From NCBI RefSeq assembly GCF_010669305.1, contig NZ_CP048649.1:3100001-3164000 (forward strand): a DNA stretch of 64,000 nucleotides. Direction: 5' to 3'. The position numbers were made by a program, and so were the translations under genes. The stretch is from Aminipila butyrica (GTDB lineage Bacteria; Bacillota; Clostridia; Peptostreptococcales; Anaerovoracaceae). The notes under the pieces are model-generated. The model was not told the origin of the DNA. It ran no database searches and saw only the letters and a program-made list of their open reading frames with translations. Shown here piece by piece: positions 34,626 through 43,858 of the stretch (the first letter of the stretch is position 1; each line of letters begins with the position of its first letter).

Positions 34626-35443
34626 ACAGCCATCGCCTCCTTTACAGAAAAGCTTTTTGTATGTAAGAGGTCATAGGTCAAGCATACCGGTCGTCCGGTT
34701 CTTGGATCTCTGACAATTTCAGCATCAATGGAGAAAGCCTCCTTTAATACAGGGGGGACCATTACGTCCTCCGGGCTGCCATGCTGAATCATTTTTCCGC
34801 CGCGCACGGCAATCATGTAATCAGAAAAACGGGCTGCCAAATTCAAGTCATGTAAAACCATGGCAATGGTGCATTCCTGGCTGCGGTTCAGTTCGTGAAG
34901 CAGCTCCAGCACTTCAAGCTGATGGGCTAAATCGAGATAAGTTGTGGGCTCGTCAAGCAAAATTAAATCCGTCTGCTGAGCAAGTGCCATGGCAATCCAC
35001 ACTCTTTGCCGCTGCCCGCCAGACAGCGTATCCACTTCCCGATGCTCTAAATCCATAAGTTTGGTTACCGATATAGCCCATTGCACAATTTTTTTGTCTT
35101 CAGCGGTCAACTTTCCAAATCCCTTTTGGTGGGGGAATCTTCCATATGCAACCAGCTCACTTACCGTCAAGCCGCTGGGCGCACTAGGTGTCTGCGGTAA
35201 GATTGCCATCTTTTTAGCGATTTCCTTTGTAGAAAGTGTTGAAATATCTTCTCCGCTCAAATATACCATGCCATTCTTCGGTTTAAGAATGCGCCCAACC
35301 GCTTTTAATATAGTAGACTTTCCACATCCGTTGGGCCCAATGATGGAAGTAATTTTTTTATGAGGAATGGCTAAATTTAAATTTTCTACAATCACGGCAT
35401 CATCGTAGGCAATGTCTAAATCTTTTGTTTCAATACTGTTCAT
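34622..35443 (-). CDS. Iron-siderophore ABC transporter ATPase (FecE/FhuC family)
   Basis: 273 residues: Walker A GPNGCGKSTI, signature LSGGQRQRVWIAMALAQ, Walker B LILLDEPTTYLDLAHQLEVLEL and H-loop VLHDLNLAARF, all characteristic of FecE/FhuC ATPases. AAGGAGG precedes the ATG. Coupled to two FecCD-like permeases upstream and an exporter-type ABC gene downstream. Confidence 0.96.
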   Translation of the reverse strand: MNSIETKDLDIAYDDAVIVENLNLAIPHKKITSIIGPNGCGKSTILKAVGRILKPKNGMVYLSGEDISTLSTKEIAKKMAILPQTPSAPSGLTVSELVAYGRFPHQKGFGKLTAEDKKIVQWAISVTKLMDLEHREVDTLSGGQRQRVWIAMALAQQTDLILLDEPTTYLDLAHQLEVLELLHELNRSQECTIAMVLHDLNLAARFSDYMIAVRGGKMIQHGSPEDVMVPPVLKEAFSIDAEIVRDPRTGRPVCLTYDLLHTKSFSVKEAMAV

Positions 35444-35453
35444 ATTGCCCTCC

Positions 35454-36467
35454 TTAATTTGCTTTCGCCAATAGATATAAAAAGTATGGTGTACTCAACA
35501 CTGTAATTACAATGCCCGTAGGTACATCTGCTCCCAGACTGATAGTTCTTGTCAGTGTATCTGCAAACAGTACAACAATTGCACCACAAAGGGCAGATGC
35601 AGGGAGTAGAAGTTTATGATTTGGCCCCACTAATTTTCTTGCCATATGGGGAGAAATCATGCCTACAAAGAAAAAGTTTCCTCCTAGGGATACACTTCCC
35701 GAAGAAAGTGCTACAGCTGCTACAGATAAACCTATAAATTCAGGTTTTACTGCCACCCCAAGTCCGGCGGCCGTTTCATTGCCGAGGTTTAGCGTATTTA
35801 AGATATGTGCTTTATAAAATACATATCCGCATAAAATCAACGTCCATGGAATCAAAACAGCAAGATACTGCCATTCATCGCCCCATAAACTGCCTGCACT
35901 CCATCGCTGGATGAAATCCATCTGATTCTGATCCAGCTTGAGGGTAAGCAGCGTGGTTAGGGCTCCATATCCACTTCCCAGAGCAACACCCATTAAAATC
36001 AATCCAGTAGGAGAGATGTCTTTGCCCTTTCGGTAAGAAAGCAGAAAAATCAAGCCAGCGGCAGTCATTCCACCGAAAAAAGAAAGTAATGGCATTAAGC
36101 TAGCAGAAGAGGCTGTCTTTGCAGAAAACAATATAACAAAAATGAGCACGAATAAACCGGAGCCAGAGCTGATGCCTAACGTACCAGGACTTGCCATATC
36201 GTTTCGAAGCAGGCTCTGCATAATGCAGCCAGAAATGCCCATTCCAACACCAACAAGGATAGCTAAGATAATGCGCGGAAGGCGAAATTCATAAATAATC
36301 AAATTTTGTTTTGCGGTACCTTTTCCTAAGATAACATCCCAGACTTCCAACGGAGTAAGATTCATCTTGCCTGAGTTCATGCTGATTACGGCAACTACTA
36401 CCACCATGACAGCCATGACTAGCAAAAGAAACATTCCGTGATTTAGGGAGTAACGCTGTTTTTTCAT
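35454..36467 (-). CDS. Iron-siderophore ABC permease (FecD/FhuG-like)
   Basis: 337 residues with about nine to ten membrane spans. Family motifs RLPRIILAILVGVGMGISG, GNETAAGLGV and GMISPHMARKLVGPNHK. The start overlaps the preceding permease gene by 4 bp. Forms a heterodimeric channel with that permease. Confidence 0.95.
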   Translation of the reverse strand: MKKQRYSLNHGMFLLLVMAVMVVVVAVISMNSGKMNLTPLEVWDVILGKGTAKQNLIIYEFRLPRIILAILVGVGMGISGCIMQSLLRNDMASPGTLGISSGSGLFVLIFVILFSAKTASSASLMPLLSFFGGMTAAGLIFLLSYRKGKDISPTGLILMGVALGSGYGALTTLLTLKLDQNQMDFIQRWSAGSLWGDEWQYLAVLIPWTLILCGYVFYKAHILNTLNLGNETAAGLGVAVKPEFIGLSVAAVALSSGSVSLGGNFFFVGMISPHMARKLVGPNHKLLLPASALCGAIVVLFADTLTRTISLGADVPTGIVITVLSTPYFLYLLAKAN

Positions 36468-37492
36468 TCAAATTCCCTCCTTTGCTTCCTTGCAAGGTAG
36501 AGAAAATACGGTACACCGATTACAGCAAAAATAATGCCAATTGGGGTCTCATAGGGCTTGTTGATTAATCTTCCTACTAGATCTGCAAAAACGGTGAGTA
36601 CGGCGCCATAAAGTCCAGACGCTGGAATGATATACCGATAATCTACACCGACCAGATACCGCACAATATGGGGAGTAATCAGTCCAACAAAGCCAACCGG
36701 CCCAACAATAATGACAGAGATTCCTGTAAGCAGCAAGACAATCAGTGTAGAAATCCCTTTGACAAAGCGAGTTTTTAAGCCCAATCCTGTTGCTACCTCG
36801 TCCCCCAGGCTCAATACAGTAACTGAAGGCGAGAGCCCAATGGCTGTCAACACACCTACTGCGAAAAGCGGCAAAATCATCAAAAGTTCGCTCCATTTAG
36901 CACCTGCCGTTCCGCCTGCGGTCCAATAGGCCAGCGCATGGCCCAGATGGTACTTTATAGAAATGTACTGACTGAATGCGCCAAAGAGCATAGAAATAGA
37001 AATCCCTGCCAGAACAAGGCGCTGGGGTGTCATCCCGCTTTTGCCAAAAGACGCAATGAAATAGGTTATGGCAGTGGTTACTGCCGCGCCGATACAGGCA
37101 AACAGCATGGTTTGTCCATACGTGCGGGCCGGTAAAAATGCCATACACAAGGCCATAGCGAAAGTGGCACCGGAACTGATTCCCATCAATCCAGAGTCAG
37201 CAAGGGGGTTGCGCGTCGTTCCCTGCATAATGGCTCCGCAAATTGCCAGGCTGCACCCCACAATGAGGTCAGCGGCAGTTCGGGGAAGGCGAAGGGTTTG
37301 AATAATCTGATGTTCTGTCAAGTTTGGATCAAATCGAAAAATTGCCTCCCAAGCGGTAGAAAGCCGCATCTCAGCAGCACCAAAGGAAATAGATGCAGCG
37401 GATAGGAAAATTAAAAGTCCAAATCCAAGAAGCATATAAAGAGTAAAGCCAGCGGAGCCTTTGCGCCGCTGCTTCATGGATAAAAGTTTCAT
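36464..37492 (-). CDS. Iron-siderophore ABC permease (FecC/FhuB-like)
   Basis: 342 residues with about nine to ten membrane spans. RLPRTAADLIVGCSLAICGAIM, GDEVATGLGLKTRF and GLITPHIVRYLVGVDYR are typical. The ATG lies 33 bp after the binding-protein gene and has AAAGGA about 10 bp upstream. Confidence 0.95.
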   Translation of the reverse strand: MKLLSMKQRRKGSAGFTLYMLLGFGLLIFLSAASISFGAAEMRLSTAWEAIFRFDPNLTEHQIIQTLRLPRTAADLIVGCSLAICGAIMQGTTRNPLADSGLMGISSGATFAMALCMAFLPARTYGQTMLFACIGAAVTTAITYFIASFGKSGMTPQRLVLAGISISMLFGAFSQYISIKYHLGHALAYWTAGGTAGAKWSELLMILPLFAVGVLTAIGLSPSVTVLSLGDEVATGLGLKTRFVKGISTLIVLLLTGISVIIVGPVGFVGLITPHIVRYLVGVDYRYIIPASGLYGAVLTVFADLVGRLINKPYETPIGIIFAVIGVPYFLYLARKQRREFE

Positions 37493-37525
37493 AGAAGTCT
37501 GTTCCTTTCCGGGGAAGCGTTCCAG

Positions 37526-38425
37526 TTACTCTGGCATAGCTAACATCGCATCTAGAAGATACTCCAGTTGTACACTAGAAGAATAAATATCGATATCGTA
37601 AAATAATGTAAAATCAATTGGAATCGTTCTGCCATTCTTTACTGCGGGAAGAGAATCCCAAATAGGGTTTCCATTCAGTTGATTGGTTTCTCCTGACAGG
37701 ATTAAATAGTCTCCTGCATAATCTGGGATTACTTCCATGGAGACTTCTCGGTACTGATCCTTTGCAATAATCTCATTTTGAACAATCTCTGGAGCTTTAA
37801 ATCCCAGGTGGCTGTAAATCAAGTCCCCGCCGCGGCCCCATTTGTCCCCAAACACCCACAGTCCTCCGTTTGCATCTTTCTCAAAAATGCTTACGGTTTT
37901 ATCTAAAATCCCTTTTTCCTGTAGTGTTTCTTTTGCTTGGTTGAGTTGTTCCTCAAACTTTTCGATGGCCTCTTCCGCCTCCTGCTGGCGGTTTAGTACC
38001 TCCCCTAAGAAAGTCACCCGTTCTTCCATTGATAATTCTGTAAACGGAAGTAATACTGTAGGCGCAATCTTGGAAGCGACATCATACTGCTCCTGGTTCA
38101 CCACTATAATTAAATCCGGATCATAAGATAAAATTTCTTCTGCTTCAAATTTACGCCAAACCGGTAAACCTTCCACTTCTTTTTCATATGCGGTTCCTAC
38201 AACGTCATAAGTTGCCACGGGCTTCACCCCAAGGGCTAAGACATCCCCCATGCAATAAGTAACAAGAATCCGCTGCGGATCTGCTGGTAGTTCTACCTCT
38301 CCATGTGCAGTCTTTACCATTCTCGTTTCACCGCCAGTTTGTACTTCTGTATCGCATGCAGAAAAGACAAGCCCAATGACCAGCACCAGGAGAAATATTG
38401 CGATATATTTTTTTTTCCTAAACAT
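37526..38425 (-). CDS. Iron-siderophore binding lipoprotein 2 (FecB/FhuD-like)
   Basis: 299 residues. Signal peptide and lipobox LVFSAC, then a class III binding-protein fold: HGEVELPADPQRILVTYCMGDVLALG, FEAEEILSYDPDLIIV, and KWGRGGDLIYSHLG. It captures a ferric chelate at the membrane and delivers it to the permeases. It is a paralogue of the upstream binding protein (both carry YCMGDVLALG/WYIGDVLSLD-type text), so the operon may handle two ligands. Confidence 0.94.
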   Translation of the reverse strand: MFRKKKYIAIFLLVLVIGLVFSACDTEVQTGGETRMVKTAHGEVELPADPQRILVTYCMGDVLALGVKPVATYDVVGTAYEKEVEGLPVWRKFEAEEILSYDPDLIIVVNQEQYDVASKIAPTVLLPFTELSMEERVTFLGEVLNRQQEAEEAIEKFEEQLNQAKETLQEKGILDKTVSIFEKDANGGLWVFGDKWGRGGDLIYSHLGFKAPEIVQNEIIAKDQYREVSMEVIPDYAGDYLILSGETNQLNGNPIWDSLPAVKNGRTIPIDFTLFYDIDIYSSSVQLEYLLDAMLAMPE

Positions 38426-38445
38426 GAAAATTACTTCCTCTCACT

Positions 38446-39378
38446 CTATTCTGACATGCTCTTAATGGCAGACACCGTATAATCCAGTTGTGCCGTTAAG
38501 CTAGCTACATCAGAATAATAGAACAAACCTTGGTATATTGCTGGAATTTCTGCAATTCGGCCTTCTGCAACTGCCGGAATGCTCTTCCAGATGTCGGTCT
38601 TTGCATATTCAGACTCTTTGCCTTCCTGCTGAAACCATAAAATATAGTCTCCAAAATATTCATGGGCAACCTCATAGCTTAACGTCCCTCTACCGTTTCC
38701 AGATTCTGCAATCAGACTCTCCAGCTTTGCTGGTTTTTTCAACCCAAGATAATTGTAAACTAAAGTACCGCCTCTGGAACCCGTCTCATATGCGATCCCG
38801 TTCCAATCACCGGATGGCCCCCAGTCTTCCATAATACTAAAGGTCTTTCCCTGGTACTTTTCACCGTTTAGTTCTGCTTTTGCTGCTGCCAGTTTCTCTT
38901 CAAAATTTGCAATTAAAGCTTCCGCTTCTTTCTCTTTGCCTGTAGCCTCACCAATGATCTGTAGACGCTCAATGGAGCTTACCCCTTCTTCTGGGATAAC
39001 CAATACGGGTGCAATTTTACCAAACTTCTCAAAATCCTCTGCTTGGTATGTAATAATTAAATCAGGCTCTACTGCCATAATATCTTCTGCTGCCCAACTT
39101 TTCATTTTTGCCGCAGAAGAAAACTTTTCATAAAAAGGCATGGTTTCTTGCTCCCAAGCACTGTATCCAACTACATTTAAATCCAAAGAAAGCACATCTC
39201 CTATGTACCAGTTTACAACTACACGCTGGGGCTCTTTGGGAACCTCAAGGTCTCCCATCACTGTACTGATTGTGTGCATATCTGACGTTTCAGGCCCTTC
39301 TACGGCTGAGCCGCCGCATCCTGTCAGTACAAATAAAAGTAAACACAAAACACAAAATATGGATACATGTTTCTTCAT
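38446..39378 (-). CDS. Iron-siderophore binding lipoprotein 1 (FecB/FhuD-like)
   Basis: 310 residues. Signal peptide with lipobox FVLTGC, then MGDLEVPKEPQRVVVNWYIGDVLSLD, EDIMAVEPDLIITYQAEDF and GSRGGTLVYNYLGLKKP. First gene of the operon BP-BP-permease-permease-ATPase-ABC. Expressed from a strong promoter with a GTTAG..GCTAAC palindrome next to the -10; the leader also contains an 18-bp perfect palindrome. Confidence 0.94.
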   Translation of the reverse strand: MKKHVSIFCVLCLLLFVLTGCGGSAVEGPETSDMHTISTVMGDLEVPKEPQRVVVNWYIGDVLSLDLNVVGYSAWEQETMPFYEKFSSAAKMKSWAAEDIMAVEPDLIITYQAEDFEKFGKIAPVLVIPEEGVSSIERLQIIGEATGKEKEAEALIANFEEKLAAAKAELNGEKYQGKTFSIMEDWGPSGDWNGIAYETGSRGGTLVYNYLGLKKPAKLESLIAESGNGRGTLSYEVAHEYFGDYILWFQQEGKESEYAKTDIWKSIPAVAEGRIAEIPAIYQGLFYYSDVASLTAQLDYTVSAIKSMSE

Positions 39379-39418
39379 ATCAATTCTCCTTAAAATTATA
39401 TGGTCTCTTCTCCTCAGA

Positions 39419-39436
39419 AAAGTAAGCGCTTACTTT
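39419..39436 (-). promoter_or_regulatory. 18-bp perfect palindrome in the siderophore operon leader
   Basis: AAAGTAAGCGCTTACTTT, about 41 bases before the first start codon. It is unlike the GTTAGC boxes, so it may be bound by a second regulator, or form a short RNA hairpin. Confidence 0.6.
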
Positions 39437-39451
39437 CTTTCCATCTCCGAA

Positions 39452-39504
39452 GTTAGTCTAAGCTAACTCTTTGAAATACTAACATGAAAAAATTTATCTG
39501 TCAA
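39452..39504 (-). promoter_or_regulatory. Siderophore operon promoter with GTTAG-type operator
   Basis: Minus-strand TTGACA (39504-39499), 17 bp, TAGTAT (39481-39476), then the palindrome GTTAGTCTAAGCTAAC (39452-39467) directly at the expected transcript start. The position is the same as in the SLH/HID operon. The rest of the gap 39379-39711 shows no gene. Confidence 0.82.
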
Positions 39505-39711
39505 TATAGCCTACGCCTATTAACAAGAAGTGGTATTTTCTTATTATCCCTTAAATCCTAGTTTTCTGAATTGACATATGACTTTTATCACCATTTACTT
39601 TAATATATATGGAGTATAACTAAATCAAATTGGAGTATTATATTCTTGTTATTTTTTCTTTTTCAAGGTATAATTTGCCGATACATAATTTAGAAAGGGA
39701 GCAATCATGCG

Positions 39712-40680
39712 ATGAATCAATATCAAACCGCCTCATGGGGTGCCATGGCGAAAAAATATAATTTAAATCAGCGCACTTACGGTCAGGGAACGGGGTATGA
39801 CTTCCCCCCTCACTGGTCGAATGGATGGATTGTTGAATCATGCCCCGCAGAAGGCTTGTTCGTCTCCAGCGCCTGGTTTACGCCCGAAAAAAAAATTGTC
39901 CACACTGTGGACATAAAGAAGCCATGTTTATGGATTTTCTGCATAGACTGCGGAGACCTGATTTATTCCCAGCAAGGAAAATCAGCAGTGACCTTTACAC
40001 CAATTACTCACGTGTTGATTAACCCCCAACGACCATTTCATTTGACCTTCCCTTCAGGAATTCATACTTGCTTTACCAGCGTTTTAGTATTTGATGATTT
40101 TTTACAGCCTTTTTTGCAATCAAAAACAACCCCGCCTAAAATCAGCATCGAAGATGCAAAATCGTGGGAAACAGAGCATTATAATACGCCGAATACCATG
40201 CTGATATTAGAGCAGATTCGCTGGGCATTGCGCAATGCAGATATGCCGCTGCTTGCTTATGAAGGGATGGTACTTCACTTGCTGTGCTCCATCGCCCGGA
40301 ACTATCCTGCCGTTCCCGATCGAAGAAGTAATCGCCGAAACTACGTAACATGGGAAAATGAACAAAAAATTTATGCGGTTAAATTAAAAATTGACGAGAA
40401 TATTCTTCAAGTTCCACCGATGGAAGAATTGGTAAAAACAGCCGGCATGAGCGAGAGCAAGCTACGGCTTAGTTTTAAAAACACCTATCAGATTCCCCTT
40501 TATGATTATATCCGCAGAGAAAAAATGAAACGAGCCATGCAGCTCTTATCCGCAGACCATCTTAGTATTCGCGATATTTCGGAGAGATGCGGCTACAAGA
40601 ATGCAGCCAAATTTTCAGCTGCATTTCAAGATGTTCACGGGATGACTCCAAGTGAATTCAGAAAAGCTTTTAATTTGTGA
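39712..40680 (+). CDS. AraC-family regulator divergent from the siderophore operon
   Basis: 322 residues. C-terminal AraC double helix-turn-helix (about 225-322: MEELVKTAGMSESKLRLSFK, then SIRDISERCGYKNAAKFSAA and HGMTPSEFRKA). The N-terminal part is an effector domain. The layout and location match PchR/YbtA-like activators that respond to an imported ferric siderophore. It starts at ATG 39712 with AAAGGGAG upstream. It probably activates the divergent uptake operon when its ligand is present. Confidence 0.9.
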   Translation: MNQYQTASWGAMAKKYNLNQRTYGQGTGYDFPPHWSNGWIVESCPAEGLFVSSAWFTPEKKIVHTVDIKKPCLWIFCIDCGDLIYSQQGKSAVTFTPITHVLINPQRPFHLTFPSGIHTCFTSVLVFDDFLQPFLQSKTTPPKISIEDAKSWETEHYNTPNTMLILEQIRWALRNADMPLLAYEGMVLHLLCSIARNYPAVPDRRSNRRNYVTWENEQKIYAVKLKIDENILQVPPMEELVKTAGMSESKLRLSFKNTYQIPLYDYIRREKMKRAMQLLSADHLSIRDISERCGYKNAAKFSAAFQDVHGMTPSEFRKAFNL

Positions 40681-40834
40681 ATTTACACACACCAATTCTT
40701 ACAAGCATACAATAAATAAGCGGAACGATAAAGGCCAACATGGTCACTATTTATTGTTGCGTATCAAGCCCGACCGCCCTATATAGAGTATAAAGTATTT
40801 ACGCTAAAAAACATTTACTTTGGGAGGGATATCT

Positions 40835-42727
40835 TTGTCCAATATTGAAAGTCGCGTGTCAGAGCTGCTCTCAATGAAGCTTGACACGCTTGTTTTCTCC
40901 ATGTATGAGGAAACCCTAGATGAAAACGAAAAAACTCGTCTTGATCCGTTGTCCATTCCCCAGTTTACCGAAGATTTGCTCATTCCCGATGTTTTTGATC
41001 CTGTGACAGAATGGAAATGCGGTCATGCAACGCATTCCTACGCCGTGGATATCAGTGAATTTAAACAGCAGGTCCTCCCCACCGGAATGCCCCAAACCCC
41101 CGTTTATGGTTATGGCGGCGTAGTTAAAGACCGTGAAACGGGCGAATGTGTATATAAACGATCCTCGCCGGGTCCGACCTTTGAAGCGGTACGCGGTCAG
41201 ACTATACAGGTGCAATATATCAACCGCCTTGTCCGCCCCCATATGCTGGCTGTGGATCCGACGCTCCATTGGGCAAACCCTAATAACATGCCAATGGAAC
41301 CGCCAAAACCGTGGCCTCTCTTTCCACCGGGATTTCCCAAGGCGCAGGCCCCGATTCCAACGGTCACACACCTACACGGCGGCGAAAACCCCGCTATTTA
41401 TGATGGGCATCCCGACGCATGGTTTACGTCAGGAGAGGAGCGAGGCAGTGCCTTTGTGACAACAAAAATGATCTATGAGAATACCCAGCCGCCCGCCACT
41501 TTGTGGTATCACGATCATGCGATGGGAATCACACGGCTGAACGTCGTTGCCGGGCTTGCTGGCTTTTATTTGCTACGTGATCCTGCCGACCCGTGGGACT
41601 CGCCACAAGCACCTTTTGGCTCTCCTCTGCCTCATGGCAAATATGAAATTCCGCTTGTTTTACAGGACCGTATATTTAATACCGATGGTTCCGTCTATTA
41701 TCCACAGGAAGGGGTTGCTCCTTCTGTCCATCCGTATTGGGTGCCGGGTTATATCGGTGATTGCCTCCTGGTAAATGGGAAAGTGTGGCCCCGTCTCTCA
41801 GTTGAACGCAAACGGTATCGCTTCCGGCTGCTTAACGGTTCAAATGAACGTGTATATAATCTAAGCTTTTCAACAGGTATGACCTTTTGGGCCATCGGAA
41901 GTGACAGTGGCTATCTGGAGCGTCCTGTCGAGTTAACCTCGCTGCTCATTGCTCCTGGTGAACGTTATGACTTGGTGGTGGATTTTTCATTCTGCCAGCC
42001 GGGTGAACAAATCTTTTTAAGAAATGATGCGCGAGCACCTTACCCTGCCGGTGATCCGGTGGAGGAGGCTACAACAGCCCGTGTGATGCGTTTTGATATC
42101 GGCACAGAGCCATGCCTGACGGGGCCACGCTTCTGTCTCCCGTCTTATTTGCAGCAGATTCCGCCGCTCCGGCAGGATAGTCCAGCTCGATTAATTGTTC
42201 TCAATGCCCAGGAATACGGGAGCACGGTTCTGATGATGACTCTCAACGGACTTCCGTGGATGGCCCCTGTGACGGAAACTCCTCGCGTTGGCTCCACCGA
42301 AGACTGGTTTATCATTAACCTTTTAGGCGGTGCTCACCCCATTCATCTTCACCTCGTACCATTTCAAATTATTTCGCGACAAGCAATTGATGCGGATGCC
42401 TACCAGAAAAAATGGCAGGAGCTAAACGGAACCCCTCCGATTATGAACGCGCCGCTCGCCGTTCCGTTTGAGCCTTATCTCACGGGTCCGCCTATGCCTC
42501 CAGCACCTCAAGAGTCTGCTTGGAAAGATACCGTGCTTGTAAACGTCAATGAGGTGCTGCATTTTCGGATACGCTTTGCCCCTCAGAGCGTATCTCCTTG
42601 TGCGGCAAGGCCTGGGGTTAATCTCTTCCCGTTTAATCCTAGCGCAGCACCAGGTTATGTCTGGCACTGTCATATCCTGGACCATGAGGATAATGAGATG
42701 ATGCGCCCACTGCAAATTCTTCCCTAA
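40835..42727 (+). CDS. cotA: CotA-like multicopper oxidase (spore-coat laccase family)
   Basis: 630 residues from TTG 40835 (GGGAGGG 6-7 bp upstream; the in-frame TTG at 40820 lies inside that site). All four copper motifs are present: THLHGG, WYHDHAMGITRLN, HPIHLHLV and WHCHILDHEDNEMMRP. The protein follows Bacillus CotA along its full length (GSDSGYLERPV, LLIAPGERYDLVVDF, VTETPRVGSTEDWFIIN). It oxidises phenols, bilirubin or metal ions with O2. No signal peptide, as expected for a coat protein. A sporulation-type -10 (CATACAATA, 40706-40714) is present, but this is weak evidence. Confidence 0.95.
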   Translation: MSNIESRVSELLSMKLDTLVFSMYEETLDENEKTRLDPLSIPQFTEDLLIPDVFDPVTEWKCGHATHSYAVDISEFKQQVLPTGMPQTPVYGYGGVVKDRETGECVYKRSSPGPTFEAVRGQTIQVQYINRLVRPHMLAVDPTLHWANPNNMPMEPPKPWPLFPPGFPKAQAPIPTVTHLHGGENPAIYDGHPDAWFTSGEERGSAFVTTKMIYENTQPPATLWYHDHAMGITRLNVVAGLAGFYLLRDPADPWDSPQAPFGSPLPHGKYEIPLVLQDRIFNTDGSVYYPQEGVAPSVHPYWVPGYIGDCLLVNGKVWPRLSVERKRYRFRLLNGSNERVYNLSFSTGMTFWAIGSDSGYLERPVELTSLLIAPGERYDLVVDFSFCQPGEQIFLRNDARAPYPAGDPVEEATTARVMRFDIGTEPCLTGPRFCLPSYLQQIPPLRQDSPARLIVLNAQEYGSTVLMMTLNGLPWMAPVTETPRVGSTEDWFIINLLGGAHPIHLHLVPFQIISRQAIDADAYQKKWQELNGTPPIMNAPLAVPFEPYLTGPPMPPAPQESAWKDTVLVNVNEVLHFRIRFAPQSVSPCAARPGVNLFPFNPSAAPGYVWHCHILDHEDNEMMRPLQILP

Positions 42728-42767
42728 GGCAAAAACCATATTAGATTTGTTGCCTTAAAGAAAACCC

Positions 42768-42800
42768 AAAGGACCGTCGATAAATATCGACGGTCCTTTT
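42768..42800 (+). terminator. Terminator after the laccase gene
   Basis: AAAGGACCGTCGAT / ATCGACGGTCCTTTT stem with a four-base loop and a T-run. Confidence 0.93.
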
Positions 42801-42806
42801 AATAAA

Positions 42807-43049
42807 CTATCTGGATTTTTGTGGATACCAGCTCTGAACTACACTTACAAACAACTCGCTCCGCTGATATAGGGAAACGGTCCAGGTTTCAGCTTCCCAG
42901 TCTATATCACTGCCACTCTCTGATGATGGCTCTCCCAGCTTTTCTACAATCTGGCTGTCAAGCGAACTATAAAGCCCTTGGATATCGCTTTCTTCGCCAA
43001 GATATTGAGCCATCAAATCTGGAACAAAGGATTGTGTCACGCTATCCAA
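42807..43049 (-). CDS. Doubtful small ORF or gene remnant
   Basis: About 80 residues, open on the minus strand from a TTG, rich in acidic and serine residues (SSESGSDIDWEAETWTVSL) and ending SWYPQKSR. I do not recognise it. No ribosome binding site precedes it, and it lies beside a decayed hydrolase gene, so it may be the C-terminal remnant of a lost gene. The bases 43050-43215 between it and the hydrolase remnant hold nothing that I can name. Confidence 0.3.
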   Translation of the reverse strand: MDSVTQSFVPDLMAQYLGEESDIQGLYSSLDSQIVEKLGEPSSESGSDIDWEAETWTVSLYQRSELFVSVVQSWYPQKSR

Positions 43050-43215
43050 TCTGTCGTTTTCAGCTCAGATCCGACAAGCTTATAATTCCATAAAAAAGAA
43101 ACATTGAATCTTCAACCTTTCAATGCAAGCCACGTCAAATCTGGATATCATACTATTATCAGATGAGGATTTGAACTATTACTGCTTCAAACAATATAAT
43201 CAAAAATTCAAATAA

Positions 43216-43774
43216 TTATGGTTCTTCAAACAGTGGGCTATGGGCAGAATGCTCAAAGGTGTAAAACCCCTTAAGTGGAGTCTTGAGCTGAACATAATAC
43301 TCTTTTTGCACCATCTTTTGGTTACTACGCGTGACATATTCCGTTACGGCAATCACGTCCTGCACAAACTGATCAGTAGTGTAGGCATTCGCCTTGCAGT
43401 CAGATGAGTAGGAGAGAGCGGTTTCGTAATAATTCCAATAGCAAACAGTAAAAATGCCCTCCAATCCGGTATCTATTTCTCCAGCCAAAAAGTAGTCTGG
43501 AATACCTGGCTCTCCAGACAGAAACAACAGTACGGTATTTATATTGTCTTTTCCTTTTAGAAACGCCCCCAGTAAGCGGTATTCCACTAGTATCACGATA
43601 TAGTCTTGGCTTTCCACTACCGGGCGGGAATATAACCATGATGCCCACAAACAGGGCAAAAATCAGCAGGGTAACCCACACGCTTCGTTTCCTCCTTTGT
43701 CCGGATTTTAGTATAGATAAACAAAAATTCATGTATAGGTTCAAATCCTTATACATGACTTTAACTTGTATCAT
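43216..43774 (-). pseudogene. Decayed membrane-anchored alpha/beta hydrolase
   Basis: Two overlapping reading frames carry pieces of one family. The upstream frame gives a membrane anchor (VWVTLLIFALFVGIMVIF) and PGSGKP..LYRDTSGIPLTGG. The downstream frame gives VLLFLSGEPGIPDYFL (normally HGGPG), TVCYWNYYETALSYSSD, TTDQFVQDVIAVTEYV and then jumps to LKTPLKGFYTFEHSAHSPLFEEP. So there is a frameshift near 43570, a deletion removing the nucleophile-serine region and most of the fold, and a missing C-terminus. About 170 of roughly 340 residues remain. Not functional. Confidence 0.75.
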
Positions 43775-43858
43775 TAGGTCAAAAAAGATGTACTGGTAGT
43801 ATATTTTAATCTGGTTAGAGCCTATTGTTGGAATTCATATGATGATCTCACTCATCGC

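Noticed and set aside
39638..39841. 67-residue minus-strand ORF across the AraC start
   Set aside because: It overlaps the start of the AraC-family gene, has no family resemblance, and lies in the regulatory gap.
40706..40714. SigE/SigK promoter before cotA
   Set aside because: CATACAATA fits a sporulation -10, but no convincing -35 was found at the right distance in this AT-rich gap, so it is not listed as a feature.
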